Below, in pieces: positions 1-10,800 of a DNA stretch of 64,000 bases; position 1 is the stretch's first letter; each line of letters opens with the position of its first letter. Under the pieces are notes generated by a model. The model saw nothing but the letters and a program-made list of their open reading frames with translations, had not been told where the DNA came from and ran no database searches. Source of the DNA: Candidatus Brachybacter algidus (GTDB lineage Bacteria > Bacteroidota > Bacteroidia > Chitinophagales > Saprospiraceae); assembly GCA_016711705.1 (NCBI GenBank), contig JADJSK010000006.1:124001-188000 (forward strand). The letters run 5' to 3'. The position numbers and the translations under genes were made by a program.

Positions 1-3000
1 ATGTTGCTACAAACACTGTGGTGGCTACAATACCGGTTGGAGATAGCCCTATAGGAGTAGCTATTAGCCCAGACGGTACAAAAGTTTATGTAACCAATAA
101 CTTTTCGAATTTTGTTACTGTTATCAACACAGCTACAAATTCTGTAATAGGCACCATTAATGTTGGCGATTATCCGAGTGGCATAGCTGTGAGTCCCGAT
201 GGTTCACAAATTTATGTAACATATATCTATTCCAATTTTATATCTATTTTCAATACCATTTCAAATGCTCTAACGGCGACAGTCGCTGTTGGTGTTAGCC
301 CGATTGGTGTAATAGTGAGCCCTGATGGAACAAAGGCTTATGTAACCAATTCCAATTCAGACAGTTTATCAGTAATTAGTACATCAACTAATTCAATATT
401 AGCAACAATTGCAGTTGGCGATACTCCAGTTGGTGTTTGTAATAGCATGGACGGTACATTAGTTTATGTTGCAAATCAAATTTCAGATAATGTATCTGTT
501 ATCAATACCAATACAAATACTGTAACGGCTACAATCAATGTAGGAGATAGCCCGGTTGGCATTTGCACAAGCTCTGATGGAACATTAGTTTATGTGTCTA
601 ATAGAAATTCTGCTAATGTTTCTGTAATTAGTACGGCTACCAATACTGTCATTGCCACCATCCCTGTTGGCCTGAGTCCTTTTGGAATATCAGCGAGTCC
701 TGACGGAACGAAAGTATATGTTTCTAATTTGGGTTCTGATAATGTTTCTGCAATTAGTACAGCTACCAATACTGTCATTGCCACTATTCCTGTCGGTGTT
801 TACCCTTATAGCTTCGGCAATTTCATAGGAAATGTTTCGGCTTCATTTTGTCCCGGCACACCTCAGACCTTTACTATCACTGTCAATCCTACTCCTACCG
901 GCTCAGCATCTCCGCAAACGATCTGCAGTGGAACAACCTCAAGTGTGGACTTAAATTCGACTGTCGGCGGTACCACATTTAGCTGGACAGCAGCAATACA
1001 AACATCACCTTTGGGTGGCACGATCACAGGTTTTAGTAATTGTAGCTCAGGATGTGGTACTTCAATTGTGCAAACCTTGACAAATTCGGGTACTTCATCA
1101 GGTACAGTTCGATATACAGTAACACCAACAGCTGGCGGGTGCACAGGAACTCCATTTACAGTGGATGTAACCGTTGGTCTTGGTGCTGATGTCGATCCGA
1201 TAGCCAATCAAGTAGTTTGCAACGGCTACACTACCGTACCGGTTATTTTTACCGGATCAGTGCCGGGAGCTACTTATAACTGGGTTAATACTACTCCTTC
1301 TATAGGACTGCCGGCTTCTGGCACAGGTGATATCTCATCATTTACAGCATTAAATACAGGTAATTCGCCGGTAACAGCTGCGATAACTGTAACACCAGTA
1401 GTGAACGGTATTGAGATGGCTTATATTCCTAACTATCAAGGTGGTACCGTTTCAGTTATGAATATCTCAACAGGTACTGTAGTGGCTACGATACCTGTAG
1501 GAACGCTCCCATATGGCGTATCTGTAAGCCCTGATGGATCGAAAGTTTATATAACTAATTCCAACACGGACGATGTATCTGTTATCAATACATCGACAAA
1601 TACAGTCATTGCTACGATCCCTGTGGGAAATAATCCCAAAGGTATTACTGTGAGCCCTGATGGTTTGAGAGTTTATGTCACAAATGATGTTACTGATGAT
1701 GTGACGGTCATTAATACCATAACAAATACAGTAATTTCTACAATTCCAGTCGGGGAGAATCCTTTGGGAGTCGCCTTGAGTCCGGACGGGACGATATTGT
1801 ATGTGGGTAATCGACATGATAATAATTTATCTGTAATAAATACAACAACAAATACGCTTATCACAAATATTTATGTTGGATTAATGCCTTCAGGGATTGC
1901 AGTCAGTCCTAATGGATCCAAAGTATATGTGGCTAAGAACTTCGCGGATAATGTATCAGTTATTGATGCATCTTCAAATACTGTCATTGTTAATATACCC
2001 GTTGGATATAGTCCCAAAGGTGTAGCTATTAGCCCTGATGGCACTAAAGTTTATGTGGTTAGTGGATCTGGTTCGGTTTCAGTTATAAACACTGCCACAA
2101 ATATGGTAATTAACACCATTCCTGTAGGTTTGAGTCCAAATGGAGTCTCTTTGAACGGAGATGGAAGTCAACTTTTAGTAGTCAATAAAACTTCGGACAA
2201 CGTTTCCATAATTAATACTGCTACTAATAGTGTGTCCGGAACTGTATTTGTCGGAAATGGTCCGGAGAGTTTTGGTAATTTTATCACGAGCGTTTCAAGT
2301 GCTTCTTGTCCTGGAATACCTACCACTTTCACGATTACTGTCAATCCTTCCCCTTCCTATACATTCTCTGTCGATGGTACAAACTATTCAGATGGAGATA
2401 CGATCTTCGCATGTGACCTTCAAATGTTGGAATATGCGATTTCATCACAAGAAACACTGAGTTATACCATCAGAAAAATATCTAATAATAACTTGGTAAA
2501 TGAGGGAACAACAAACGATGTCTTCAATTATCAGGCTACCCTTGCAAAAGCAGGATATTTTGAGATTAGTGTAGTAAATAATTCAGGATGTACGGCTATA
2601 GATACCTTATATTTATCAGTGGACGCACTTCCAATAGCGATAGCAACTGCTACACCAAATCCAATTTGCACAGGCGCTACTTTGCAATTAAATGCAACAG
2701 GTGGAGCAACCTATGCATGGAGTGGGCCCGATTCGTTTAGTTCAAACTTACAAAACCCAACCAGAGCCAACTTTACAATTGCTCAAGGTGGAGTTTATAC
2801 AGTTACGGTCACTAGTTCCGGGGGTTGTACATCCACAGCTACAGTTAATGTAACTGTCAATCCGACACCAAATGCAATCGCCACACCGGCAGCTCAAACG
2901 ATCTGTTCGGCAACAGCTATCGCAACAATCGTCCTTACAGGTTCTGTAACTGGAACGACCTATGCATGGACGAGAAACAATACAGCTACAGTAACAGGCA

Positions 3001-4895
3001 TCGCAGCAAGCGGATCAGGAAACATCTCGGGAACTTTGACTAATACTACAAGTGCGCCTATCATAGTGACCTTTACGATCACACCAACAGCCAACGGTTG
3101 TCCTGGAGATCCAATTACTGCAACAGTGTTAGTCAATCCAACACCTACGGCAGTAGCCTCTCCTTCTGCACAGACGATCTGTTCCGGAGAACCTATTACT
3201 ACGATCGTCTTGTCGGGACCGGTAAGCGGAACTACATTCGCATGGACTAGAAACAATACAGCAACAGTCACTGGTATGGCTGGTTCCGGAAGTGGCAATA
3301 TATCAGGATGGCTAACCAACACGACGACTGCTCCCATCACGGTAACCTTTACGATCACGCCTTCAGCGAATGGTTGTATAGGAGCGCCGATCACAGCAAC
3401 CGTTCTGGTTAATCCGACTCCTGTAGGCACAATATCAATAGCTCCAAATCCTGGTTGTGTTGGTTCTAGCGTGCAATTTTCTGCTACCGGTGGCGTATTT
3501 TACAACTGGTCAGGGCCACAAGGATGGACTAGCGCACAGCAAAATCCAAGTATCTTACTATCAACTTACCAACAGGCAGGCGTTTACTCCGTAACGATCA
3601 CCAATGCTCAAGGGTGTTTTGTGGTTCTTACTGACAAGCTGGATGTCTTATATCCACCAGTAGCGACAGCTACTTACGAACAGTCTACGGCCTGCACAGG
3701 AAGTACACTTTTACTACATGGCACAGGAGCAGGATCATATGCATGGTCAGGACCAGCAGGATTTACTAGCAATAAACAGGATCCTGAGATACTAAATGTA
3801 ACAGCTGCCAATACTGGATTATACACGCTTATCGTTACCAGTCCGAATGGATGTACAGCTGCAACCACACTTAATATAACGATCAACAATCTTCCATCTC
3901 TTTCTGCCAATCCGATATTGACACAAACATGTGAAGGATCTACGATTCAATTGTTTGCTGCGGGTAGTGGAAGTTTTGTATGGAATGGTCCTGCGACATA
4001 TACGTCAACCGATCAGAATCCTGTCATCGTCAATATTCCGATCCATTTGTCAGGTACATACACTGTTAATTTGACAGCAAGTACAGGATGTGTTTCTACA
4101 GCATCAGTCACTGTTAAAGTATATGACCAGATCCATGCTATTGCAACTGCATCTGAAGATACGATCTGTCAGGGACAGAGCTTACAATTGCACGCTGAAG
4201 GTGGTAGTACTTATCTATGGAATGGACCTAATGGATTTAACTCCACAGAGTCGGACCCGAGGATAGACCTCATCACTCCTGCTGCTTCCGGCAAATATTA
4301 TGTCTACATCAGTAACGAAGGTGGATGTTGGGGATATGCTGAATTAACGATCGTCGTCAGACCGGCCGCCAATTTCATTGCTTATGCCACACCGAATCCT
4401 GTCAACGAGAACAGCCCTGTGCAGTTTATCGCCAGCAGCAATGGTGTAGCTTATTCATGGTCAGGACCACTTGGATTTACCAGCAATGTTCAGAATCCTT
4501 TCATCAAGAAAGTAACGCGCTACATGGCAGGTGTGTACACCGTGACCATCACCAATGAAAATGGCTGTCCAAGCATCGTCAACGTAGTTCTAAGAGTAAT
4601 CTACACGAACAAAGGTGGAAATACCATCGATGGCGATGGATTAACTACCAGATCAGAAGTAACGGGCACGGTCTATCCGAACCCAACCAATGACTTGTTG
4701 TACTTCGACACGCAAAGCTCTGAATCGATAGAATATGTCATCTATGATGTCAACGGCAAGATGCAGGTAGTTCAAAAAACGACGTCAGACAGATACATCT
4801 CTACCTCACAGCTACCGAGTGGCGTCTATCAAATCAGTTGGAAGGCGAAGGATAGCGAAGAGTGGATCGTGAGTAAGTTTGTAAAGATCAGGTAA
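1..4895 (+). CDS. Giant T9SS-secreted YVTN beta-propeller / PKD-like repeat protein (5' end off window)
   Basis: The reading frame is already open at base 3 and its first residues read as the end of a propeller blade (ATNTVVATIPVG), so the start lies upstream and the first in-window start codon (GTG at 18) is internal. About 1630 residues are visible. Order: a YVTN propeller of six visible blades of about 42 residues (motif SPDGTKVYVTN), a PKD/Ig-like stretch, a second seven-blade propeller (about residues 475-765), two long Ig-like repeats (TICSATAIATI...YAWTRNNTATVTG), several shorter WSGP-type Ig repeats, and a T9SS type A sorting domain over roughly the last 75 residues (VYPNPTNDLLYFDT... 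ending VSKFVKIR). By family this is a cell-surface or released protein, probably adhesive; the ligand is unknown. It is paralogous to the gene at 7834-12867 and is followed by a strong terminator. Confidence 0.9.
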   Translation, partial: VATNTVVATIPVGDSPIGVAISPDGTKVYVTNNFSNFVTVINTATNSVIGTINVGDYPSGIAVSPDGSQIYVTYIYSNFISIFNTISNALTATVAVGVSPIGVIVSPDGTKAYVTNSNSDSLSVISTSTNSILATIAVGDTPVGVCNSMDGTLVYVANQISDNVSVINTNTNTVTATINVGDSPVGICTSSDGTLVYVSNRNSANVSVISTATNTVIATIPVGLSPFGISASPDGTKVYVSNLGSDNVSAISTATNTVIATIPVGVYPYSFGNFIGNVSASFCPGTPQTFTITVNPTPTGSASPQTICSGTTSSVDLNSTVGGTTFSWTAAIQTSPLGGTITGFSNCSSGCGTSIVQTLTNSGTSSGTVRYTVTPTAGGCTGTPFTVDVTVGLGADVDPIANQVVCNGYTTVPVIFTGSVPGATYNWVNTTPSIGLPASGTGDISSFTALNTGNSPVTAAITVTPVVNGIEMAYIPNYQGGTVSVMNISTGTVVATIPVGTLPYGVSVSPDGSKVYITNSNTDDVSVINTSTNTVIATIPVGNNPKGITVSPDGLRVYVTNDVTDDVTVINTITNTVISTIPVGENPLGVALSPDGTILYVGNRHDNNLSVINTTTNTLITNIYVGLMPSGIAVSPNGSKVYVAKNFADNVSVIDASSNTVIVNIPVGYSPKGVAISPDGTKVYVVSGSGSVSVINTATNMVINTIPVGLSPNGVSLNGDGSQLLVVNKTSDNVSIINTATNSVSGTVFVGNGPESFGNFITSVSSASCPGIPTTFTITVNPSPSYTFSVDGTNYSDGDTIFACDLQMLEYAISSQETLSYTIRKISNNNLVNEGTTNDVFNYQATLAKAGYFEISVVNNSGCTAIDTLYLSVDALPIAIATATPNPICTGATLQLNATGGATYAWSGPDSFSSNLQNPTRANFTIAQGGVYTVTVTSSGGCTSTATVNVTVNPTPNAIATPAAQTICSATAIATIVLTGSVTGTTYAWTRNNTATVTGIAASGSGNISGTLTNTTSAPIIVTFTITPTANGCPGDPITATVLVNPTPTAVASPSAQTICSGEPITTIVLSGPVSGTTFAWTRNNTATVTGMAGSGSGNISGWLTNTTTAPITVTFTITPSANGCIGAPITATVLVNPTPVGTISIAPNPGCVGSSVQFSATGGVFYNWSGPQGWTSAQQNPSILLSTYQQAGVYSVTITNAQGCFVVLTDKLDVLYPPVATATYEQSTACTGSTLLLHGTGAGSYAWSGPAGFTSNKQDPEILNVTAANTGLYTLIVTSPNGCTAATTLNITINNLPSLSANPILTQTCEGSTIQLFAAGSGSFVWNGPATYTSTDQNPVIVNIPIHLSGTYTVNLTASTGCVSTASVTVKVYDQIHAIATASEDTICQGQSLQLHAEGGSTYLWNGPNGFNSTESDPRIDLITPAASGKYYVYISNEGGCWGYAELTIVVRPAANFIAYATPNPVNENSPVQFIASSNGVAYSWSGPLGFTSNVQNPFIKKVTRYMAGVYTVTITNENGCPSIVNVVLRVIYTNKGGNTIDGDGLTTRSEVTGTVYPNPTNDLLYFDTQSSESIEYVIYDVNGKMQVVQKTTSDRYISTSQLPSGVYQISWKAKDSEEWIVSKFVKIR

Positions 4896-4919
4896 ATTCA
4901 ATTAGCTGAATTAATAAAT

Positions 4920-4955
4920 GACCGGGATGTGATACTACATTCCGGTCTTTTTTTT
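4920..4955 (+). terminator. Rho-independent terminator
   Basis: An 11-bp stem (gaccgggatgt / acattccggtc, one G-T wobble) with a 6-nt loop is followed by eight T residues, 25 nt after the stop codon of the giant surface protein. Confidence 0.85.
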
Positions 4956-5072
4956 GTAGGTCATATATTTTTATTTCTTCATTAAATTATAGCTCCCTAA
5001 TGTGGAATTTCTTCTTTTAATTGCTAATAAAAAAAATATTTTGTAATGTTGTTGAATTAAAATTATTGATCA

Positions 5073-6845
5073 GTGAGACACTGTATCTTGTTTCTTTTAT
5101 TCATTTACTGCATTAAACTGCATGCTCAATCCGACGAGCAGGTCCGTCAAATCTATGACCATTTAGCTCAAAAGGAAGTTTATTATGACTCAGGGATACT
5201 GATTTATTTGGAAGATTTGAATTTAATAGATAGCGCGGGAACAAAAAAGGTGTTTTTTGACAAACTATATGATTTAATAAAAAAAGAGCCAAATGCACAG
5301 GTCATGATCCTGGCTTTGTCTTTAGATAATTACCATTCGGCAAACAGACTAAATGTATATGGAGGAAATTTTGATGATTTATCGAAATTAAACAAGGCAT
5401 TAAAAATTGCTATTTCTCAAGAGGATGAATTATTGTTGTCAGCGTTTTTCAGTATTTATGGCATCACTTTGGAATTGATAAAGCAGCCTCAGATAGCCTT
5501 GTTTTATTTTACTAAAGAGCACCAAATTTTGAAAAGATACAAAAATCAGTATAAATCACTCTATGAAAAGAATTGCTTCAACCTGACCAAGGTACTGTAT
5601 CAAATATCTGAATATCAACATAGTATTGAGTTTGGTAAATTAGGATTAAAACTATCGGAACAAAGACCGACTTTCTTCAAAGATCTGCAAAAAGTCTATT
5701 TACTGGATCTAATAGGAGCATCTTACAAAAATCTGGGAAAGGCAGACAGTTCAATTATTTATTATCAAATATTAGCTGACCAATTAAAAAAATCCCCTGA
5801 TTTAGATATTTATCAGCAGCAACTTTGGAATTCGATCGTCAATGGAAATATCGGAGAAAATCTGTTAAATCTTGGAAAATTTGATGAAGCCGCACCTTTG
5901 GTCAGGGCCTATTATAATTTTAACCAAAAAAACAAAGACATCTATAACATTTTCCTTTCTACTAATTTATTAGCAAGACTTCAAAATATCAAAGGAAATA
6001 TTCAGGAGGCAAAAAGACTTTTTAAATCTGTGCTATCAGACCCGGCTGCACTTAGGAAGTCAGATCTTGTGATTAAAGCTTGCGACGGCCTGTCCTCAGT
6101 TTATGTAAAAGTTGGGAACATTGACAGTGCTTTATATTTTCAAAAAATGTCTTTACAAGAAGCTTCTAAGGTTAGTAAGATAATCTATCAGTCCGGTCTG
6201 GATGCCGCTGAATCAAAGATTGAATTTGAAAAAGTGCAAAATGAACTGGATCACTCGAAAAAAATAATTTCCCAGGTCAAAATATCACGCAACCTTGCAA
6301 TACTTTCTTTGATCCTCGCAACTTTCCTGATAATTACATTTTATGTATTAAACAGGAATAAATGGCGGTATAAAATTGAAGAGCAAAACCTACTTCAACA
6401 AATGGCCGAGCAAAAAATCAATGACTCCAAAGCACTATTGGATAACATGACTCACAGCCTGATCGAAAAAAGTAATATGGTAGAGCAACTTGCGCATCAA
6501 ATACAAATCGTTGAAAATGCGGAGAGTTCATATAATCTAAAGGAACAACTCACTGATATTGCCATCACCAGCGACGTGGGGTGGGATCGTTTTTTCCATA
6601 GTTTTGCCACTGTAAACCCTAGTTTTTTAGGAAAGTTAGAACGCATGACGGGAAGTTTGAGCCCGGCAGAACTAAGACTGACGGTATTGATCAAAGTAGG
6701 ATTAAACAATTCACAGCTCGCATCTTCCCTTGGAATTAGTTCGGGTAGCGTGGTAAAAAGTAAATATCGCCTTAAGCAAAAGTTGAATTTAAGTACCAAT
6801 GATTCTTTAGAAAGCTTTTTACACGAACTATCTTCTTCAAAATAG
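5073..6845 (+). CDS. TPR sensor-regulator with single membrane span and C-terminal LuxR-like HTH
   Basis: A 590-residue protein. The GTG start is chosen because a stop lies two codons upstream and it gives a good signal sequence (MRHCILFLLFIYCIKLHAQ). A TPR-like helical region spans about residues 30-380. It is followed by a charged coiled coil, one membrane span near residues 406-428 (ILSLILATFLIITFYVLN), a second coiled coil, and a C-terminal helix-turn-helix (LSPAELRLTVLIKVGLNNSQ). This is the common Bacteroidota design in which an extracytoplasmic TPR domain is joined through a membrane helix to a cytoplasmic DNA-binding domain. The gene sits between two giant surface-protein genes and may regulate them; that is inference from position only. 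No kinase or receiver domain is seen. Confidence 0.85.
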   Translation: MRHCILFLLFIYCIKLHAQSDEQVRQIYDHLAQKEVYYDSGILIYLEDLNLIDSAGTKKVFFDKLYDLIKKEPNAQVMILALSLDNYHSANRLNVYGGNFDDLSKLNKALKIAISQEDELLLSAFFSIYGITLELIKQPQIALFYFTKEHQILKRYKNQYKSLYEKNCFNLTKVLYQISEYQHSIEFGKLGLKLSEQRPTFFKDLQKVYLLDLIGASYKNLGKADSSIIYYQILADQLKKSPDLDIYQQQLWNSIVNGNIGENLLNLGKFDEAAPLVRAYYNFNQKNKDIYNIFLSTNLLARLQNIKGNIQEAKRLFKSVLSDPAALRKSDLVIKACDGLSSVYVKVGNIDSALYFQKMSLQEASKVSKIIYQSGLDAAESKIEFEKVQNELDHSKKIISQVKISRNLAILSLILATFLIITFYVLNRNKWRYKIEEQNLLQQMAEQKINDSKALLDNMTHSLIEKSNMVEQLAHQIQIVENAESSYNLKEQLTDIAITSDVGWDRFFHSFATVNPSFLGKLERMTGSLSPAELRLTVLIKVGLNNSQLASSLGISSGSVVKSKYRLKQKLNLSTNDSLESFLHELSSSK

Positions 6846-7055
6846 TTATAATACAAACTCGAAATAATTTTTAGTTATATTTTAATTTATTAAAATTGAA
6901 ATATATAAACTATTGATTTAGTGCAATGTGGATAATCTATGTCCGCATAATGTCCACCTTCCCAAATCTTACATAAAGAATTGTCCTCCAAATGTCCATG
7001 CCTGAAATTTGGCATTTGGGTGGTGTCGCCCATAATTTTGGACAAAATCTTAACA

Positions 7056-7184
7056 ATGAAAGAACGATATCAATCGGTCAGTTTCTGGAGGACAATTTTG
7101 ACAATAGTGATCATCTTAGGTCTGTTGGTCGTCATCGTGTTCTTGTTTTTTCAGTTGCAAATCGAGCAGAGTAAGATTTATTAA
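7056..7184 (+). CDS. Possible small single-span membrane protein (42 aa)
   Basis: An ATG at 7056 opens a 42-residue frame: a short basic N-terminus (MKERYQSVSFWR), one clear hydrophobic helix (TILTIVIILGLLVVIVFLFF) and a polar tail. The frame is open further upstream to 6981, but those residues have no such structure. It lies in the otherwise geneless 366-bp gap between the TPR regulator and the ricin-domain gene. It could be real or a chance AT-rich frame; no homologue can be named. Confidence 0.4.
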   Translation: MKERYQSVSFWRTILTIVIILGLLVVIVFLFFQLQIEQSKIY

Positions 7185-7211
7185 TGCACATTTTTTTTAA
7201 AAAAAATTATC

Positions 7212-7778
7212 ATGAGACGAAACGCAACAATCCACATTCAAAACAACACAGGCTATGATCTTCTACTTGTTAGTTCAATGATTGAACATGGAAATTTTCA
7301 ACATGGTGGGAAACTTTATTTAAAGGAATCTCCTAAAAGCGCTGACATTGATGAGATATTCAGTATAGCGAGTGTGCACAAATGCTTGGATGTTTCAGGA
7401 GCCGGTACAGAAAATGGTACCAATGTCATCATCCATCAATCAAATAATGGCACCAACCAAAAATGGAAATTAAGTGATGCAGGTGAAGGCTATTTTTATT
7501 TTGAGCCTCTAAATGCCAATGGTATGGTGCTTGATGTTTACGAAAACAAAACACAAGATGGTTCAAAGATAGCCATAAATGAAAAAAATGATGGTGATAA
7601 TCAAAAATGGAAAATTTTATCCACCATTATTGATTCTGGCTTATTTATTATCTCTCCTAAAAGTGCTCCCGATTCTTGCCTGGGCATAAGTGGAGGAAAA
7701 ATGGATAATGGAACCCCCATCATTTTACAAAGTAAAAATAAGGGCAGTAATCAGCTTTGGTATTTCACGAAAATATAA
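7212..7778 (+). CDS. Ricin-type beta-trefoil lectin domain protein
   Basis: A 188-residue protein. Residues about 55-188 form a beta-trefoil with three QxW signatures (NQKWKL near 83, NQKWKI near 130, NQLWYF near 180) and repeated LDVSG / LDVYE / LGISG strands, so carbohydrate binding is expected from the family. The first 55 residues (ATIHIQNNTGYDLLLVSSM...) resemble the opening strands of aegerolysin or actinoporin-like beta-sandwich proteins, but the region is too short for a full domain. No signal peptide and no T9SS domain are present, so export is unexplained. It lies 55 bp upstream of the second giant surface protein, in the same direction. Confidence 0.8.
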   Translation: MRRNATIHIQNNTGYDLLLVSSMIEHGNFQHGGKLYLKESPKSADIDEIFSIASVHKCLDVSGAGTENGTNVIIHQSNNGTNQKWKLSDAGEGYFYFEPLNANGMVLDVYENKTQDGSKIAINEKNDGDNQKWKILSTIIDSGLFIISPKSAPDSCLGISGGKMDNGTPIILQSKNKGSNQLWYFTKI

Positions 7779-7833
7779 AGTGACAATAATGCACAATTAT
7801 AATTATTAACTATTCACAATTAAATCTTTTTTC

Positions 7834-10800
7834 ATGAAAAATATCATTAAAACAGTAATAATACTGCTATCCTTAGCTTTTATTTCAAATAATTCGTTTG
7901 CGCAGCCTTTTTATAAAATTCCTGGAACTAATACGGGAAATTTTTCGGCAGGTGGCATTAACATTGCTGTGACAAAAATTAATCCGGCTAGTCCTGGAAT
8001 GTGTGGACTAGATGCTGCTATAACATACAGAGTTATTTCTACAAATGGTTCCTTCATCTTTAACTTTAATATGCCAATTAGTGGCATCAAATTGTATGGC
8101 ACAACAAATAGTGCCGGATCTCAAGTACAAATTATTGTCAACGGAACTCCTTATGTATTACAGCCTTCTAATTTATCCTCATATCAAAGTTGTGATGCTA
8201 ATTATCCGGCGGGGTTTATTTCAGCAGGTTATTTCATGGGTGCTGCAGGAATGTTGACTATATTTGAGCCTGGTATAACACAAATAGAGGTTAAAAATAT
8301 AGGTTCAGTGCCATGGTATTTTAATGCTGATATATTACCATTAACAACCACTTCAAATACACCCCTCTGCTCCGGAGAAACATTAAATCTTACCGCCGAC
8401 TTTGGCGCAGTAAGTGGGGCAAGCTATAGTTGGTCCGGACCTAATAGCTTTACTTCCACACAGCAAAATCCTGATATAAGTAATGTGACCACTGCTGCAA
8501 GTGGAACTTATACAGTGACCGCAACTGATGGTACCACTATCTCTACCCAGACCCAGGTTGTAGTAGTCAATCCAACTCCCGATGCAGTAGCTACTCCATC
8601 GACCCAATCTATTTGTAGCGGTAGTTTGATTGCATCAATTGGATTAACGGGTTCCGTCTCCGGAACGACCTTTAACTGGACAAGAAACAATACAGCAAGC
8701 GTCACCGGCATCGTAGCTTCCGGCAGTGGTGACATCTCCGGCACTCTGACAAATACAACCAATGCACCTGTCACTGTGACCTTTACAATCACACCGACAG
8801 CCAATGGTTGTGCAGGCACCTCTATTACAGCAACTGTAGTAGTTAAACCTAAACCAACGATAAATCCTGTTTCCAACCAAACATTATGCAATGGCAGCAA
8901 TACAGAAGCTGTAAGCTTTACAGGCCCTGTAGCCAATACAGCATATAACTGGACGAGCAGTAATCCCGCCATTGGCCTTTCCGCAAGTGGCACGGGCAAT
9001 ATCCCGGCTTTTACAGCAGTAAATACCGGTACGGTGCCCATAACATCTACGATAACAGTAACCCCTTTTACTGCCGGTATGGCTTATATACCTAACTATG
9101 TTTCAGACAATGTATCGGTAATCAATACGGCCACCAATGCGGTGGTGGCAACCATTGCGGTCGGCAACCAACCTTATGGTGTAAGCAACAGCCCCGATGG
9201 CAGCAGGGTGTATGTGACCAAAGTTGGTTCAGACAATGTATCGGTAATAAATACAGCCAGCAATGCAGTGGTGGCAACTATTGTGGTCGGCGATTCGCCT
9301 TATGGCGTAAGCACCAGCCCTGATGGCAGCAGGGTGTATGTGGCCAACGCTGTTTCAGGCAATGTTTCGGTAATAAATACAGCCACTAATACGGTGGTGG
9401 CAACTATTGTGGTCGGCGATTCGCCTTATGGCGTAAGCACCAGCCCTGATGGCAGCAGGGTGTATGTGACCAACGCTGTTTCAAACAATGTTTCGGTAAT
9501 AAATACAGCCACCAATGCAGTGGTGGCAACCATTGCGGTCGGCAACCAACCTTATGGCGTAAGCACCAGCCCCGATGGCAGCAGGGTGTATGTGACTAAC
9601 TTTGGTTCAGACAATGTATCAGTAACAAATACAGCCACCAATACAGTGATGGCTAACATTCCGGTTGGCTATAACTCCTTTGGCGTAAGCACCAGCCCTG
9701 ATGGCAGCAGGGTGTATGTAGCCAATCCTGGTTCAAACTATTTATCAGTAATCAATACGGCTACAAATACAGTGGTGGCAACCATTGCGGTCGGCAATTT
9801 CCCCATTGGCGTAAGCACCAGCCCTGATGGCAGCAGGGTGTATGTGGCCAATTATCAAAGTCACAATGTATCAGTAATAAATACGGCCACCAATGCAGTG
9901 GCAAACATTGGGGTAGGCACCAGGCCAGTCGCATTTGGTAACTTTGTAACAGCCTCTGGCTGTACCGGCACACCTATTTCTTTTACCATCACAGTTAATC
10001 CTACTCCTACTGCGATCGCGACACCATCCAACCAAACTATTTGTTCAGAAGCTGTTATCTCACCGATATCTTTGACAGGAGCTGTAACAGGTACTGCGTA
10101 TGCATGGACTAGAGATAATACAGCATCTGTCACCGGCATTGCAGCCTCAGGGAGCGGTGACATCACTGGATCACTTACCAATACAACCAATGCACCTGTC
10201 ACCGTGACCTTTACAATCACGCCGACAGCCAATGGTTGTCCGGGAGCTGCAATAACTGCAACAGTTTTGGTCAATCCAAATCCGAATGCAGTGGCCACAC
10301 CTCCAAACCAGACGATCTGTTCTGCAGCTTCTATTTCAACGATTGTAATTTCGGGCGCAGTAAGCGGCACGACATATGATTGGACGCGTGACAATACAAG
10401 CTCAGTAACCGGCATCGCAGCCAGTGGTACCGGTGAAATCTCAGGAGCACTAACGAACACAACCAATGCGCCAATCACCGTTACTTTCACGATCACACCG
10501 ACAGCGAATAGTTGTGTAGGAGCATCTATCACCGCAACGGTCCTTGTAAACCCAACTCCAAATGCTGTGGCCACACCTCCAAGCCAGACTATTTGTTCAG
10601 CTGCAAGTATCAGCCCGATTGTGCTGACAGGAGCAGTCACAGGCACCTCCTACGCATGGACACGCAATAATACAGCGACCGTCACAGGTATCGCTACAAG
10701 CGGATCAGGCAATATCTTGGGCACACTTACCAACACTACCTCCGTCCCCGTCACCGTGACCTTTACGATCACACCGACGGCCAACGGATGTGGTGGTGCT

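Noticed and set aside
6992..7174. 60-codon frame overlapping the small membrane protein candidate in another frame
   Set aside because: No hydrophobic or domain structure; the membrane-protein frame starting at 7056 is more protein-like.
9861..10646. Long open frame (about 261 codons) on the minus strand opposite the PKD-like repeats of the second giant gene
   Set aside because: It lies fully inside a well-supported gene, is itself repetitive, and mirrors the repeat periodicity; it is an effect of codon use in the repeats. The same holds for minus-strand frames at 2960-3430, 8508-9041, 10908-11156 and 11157-11435.
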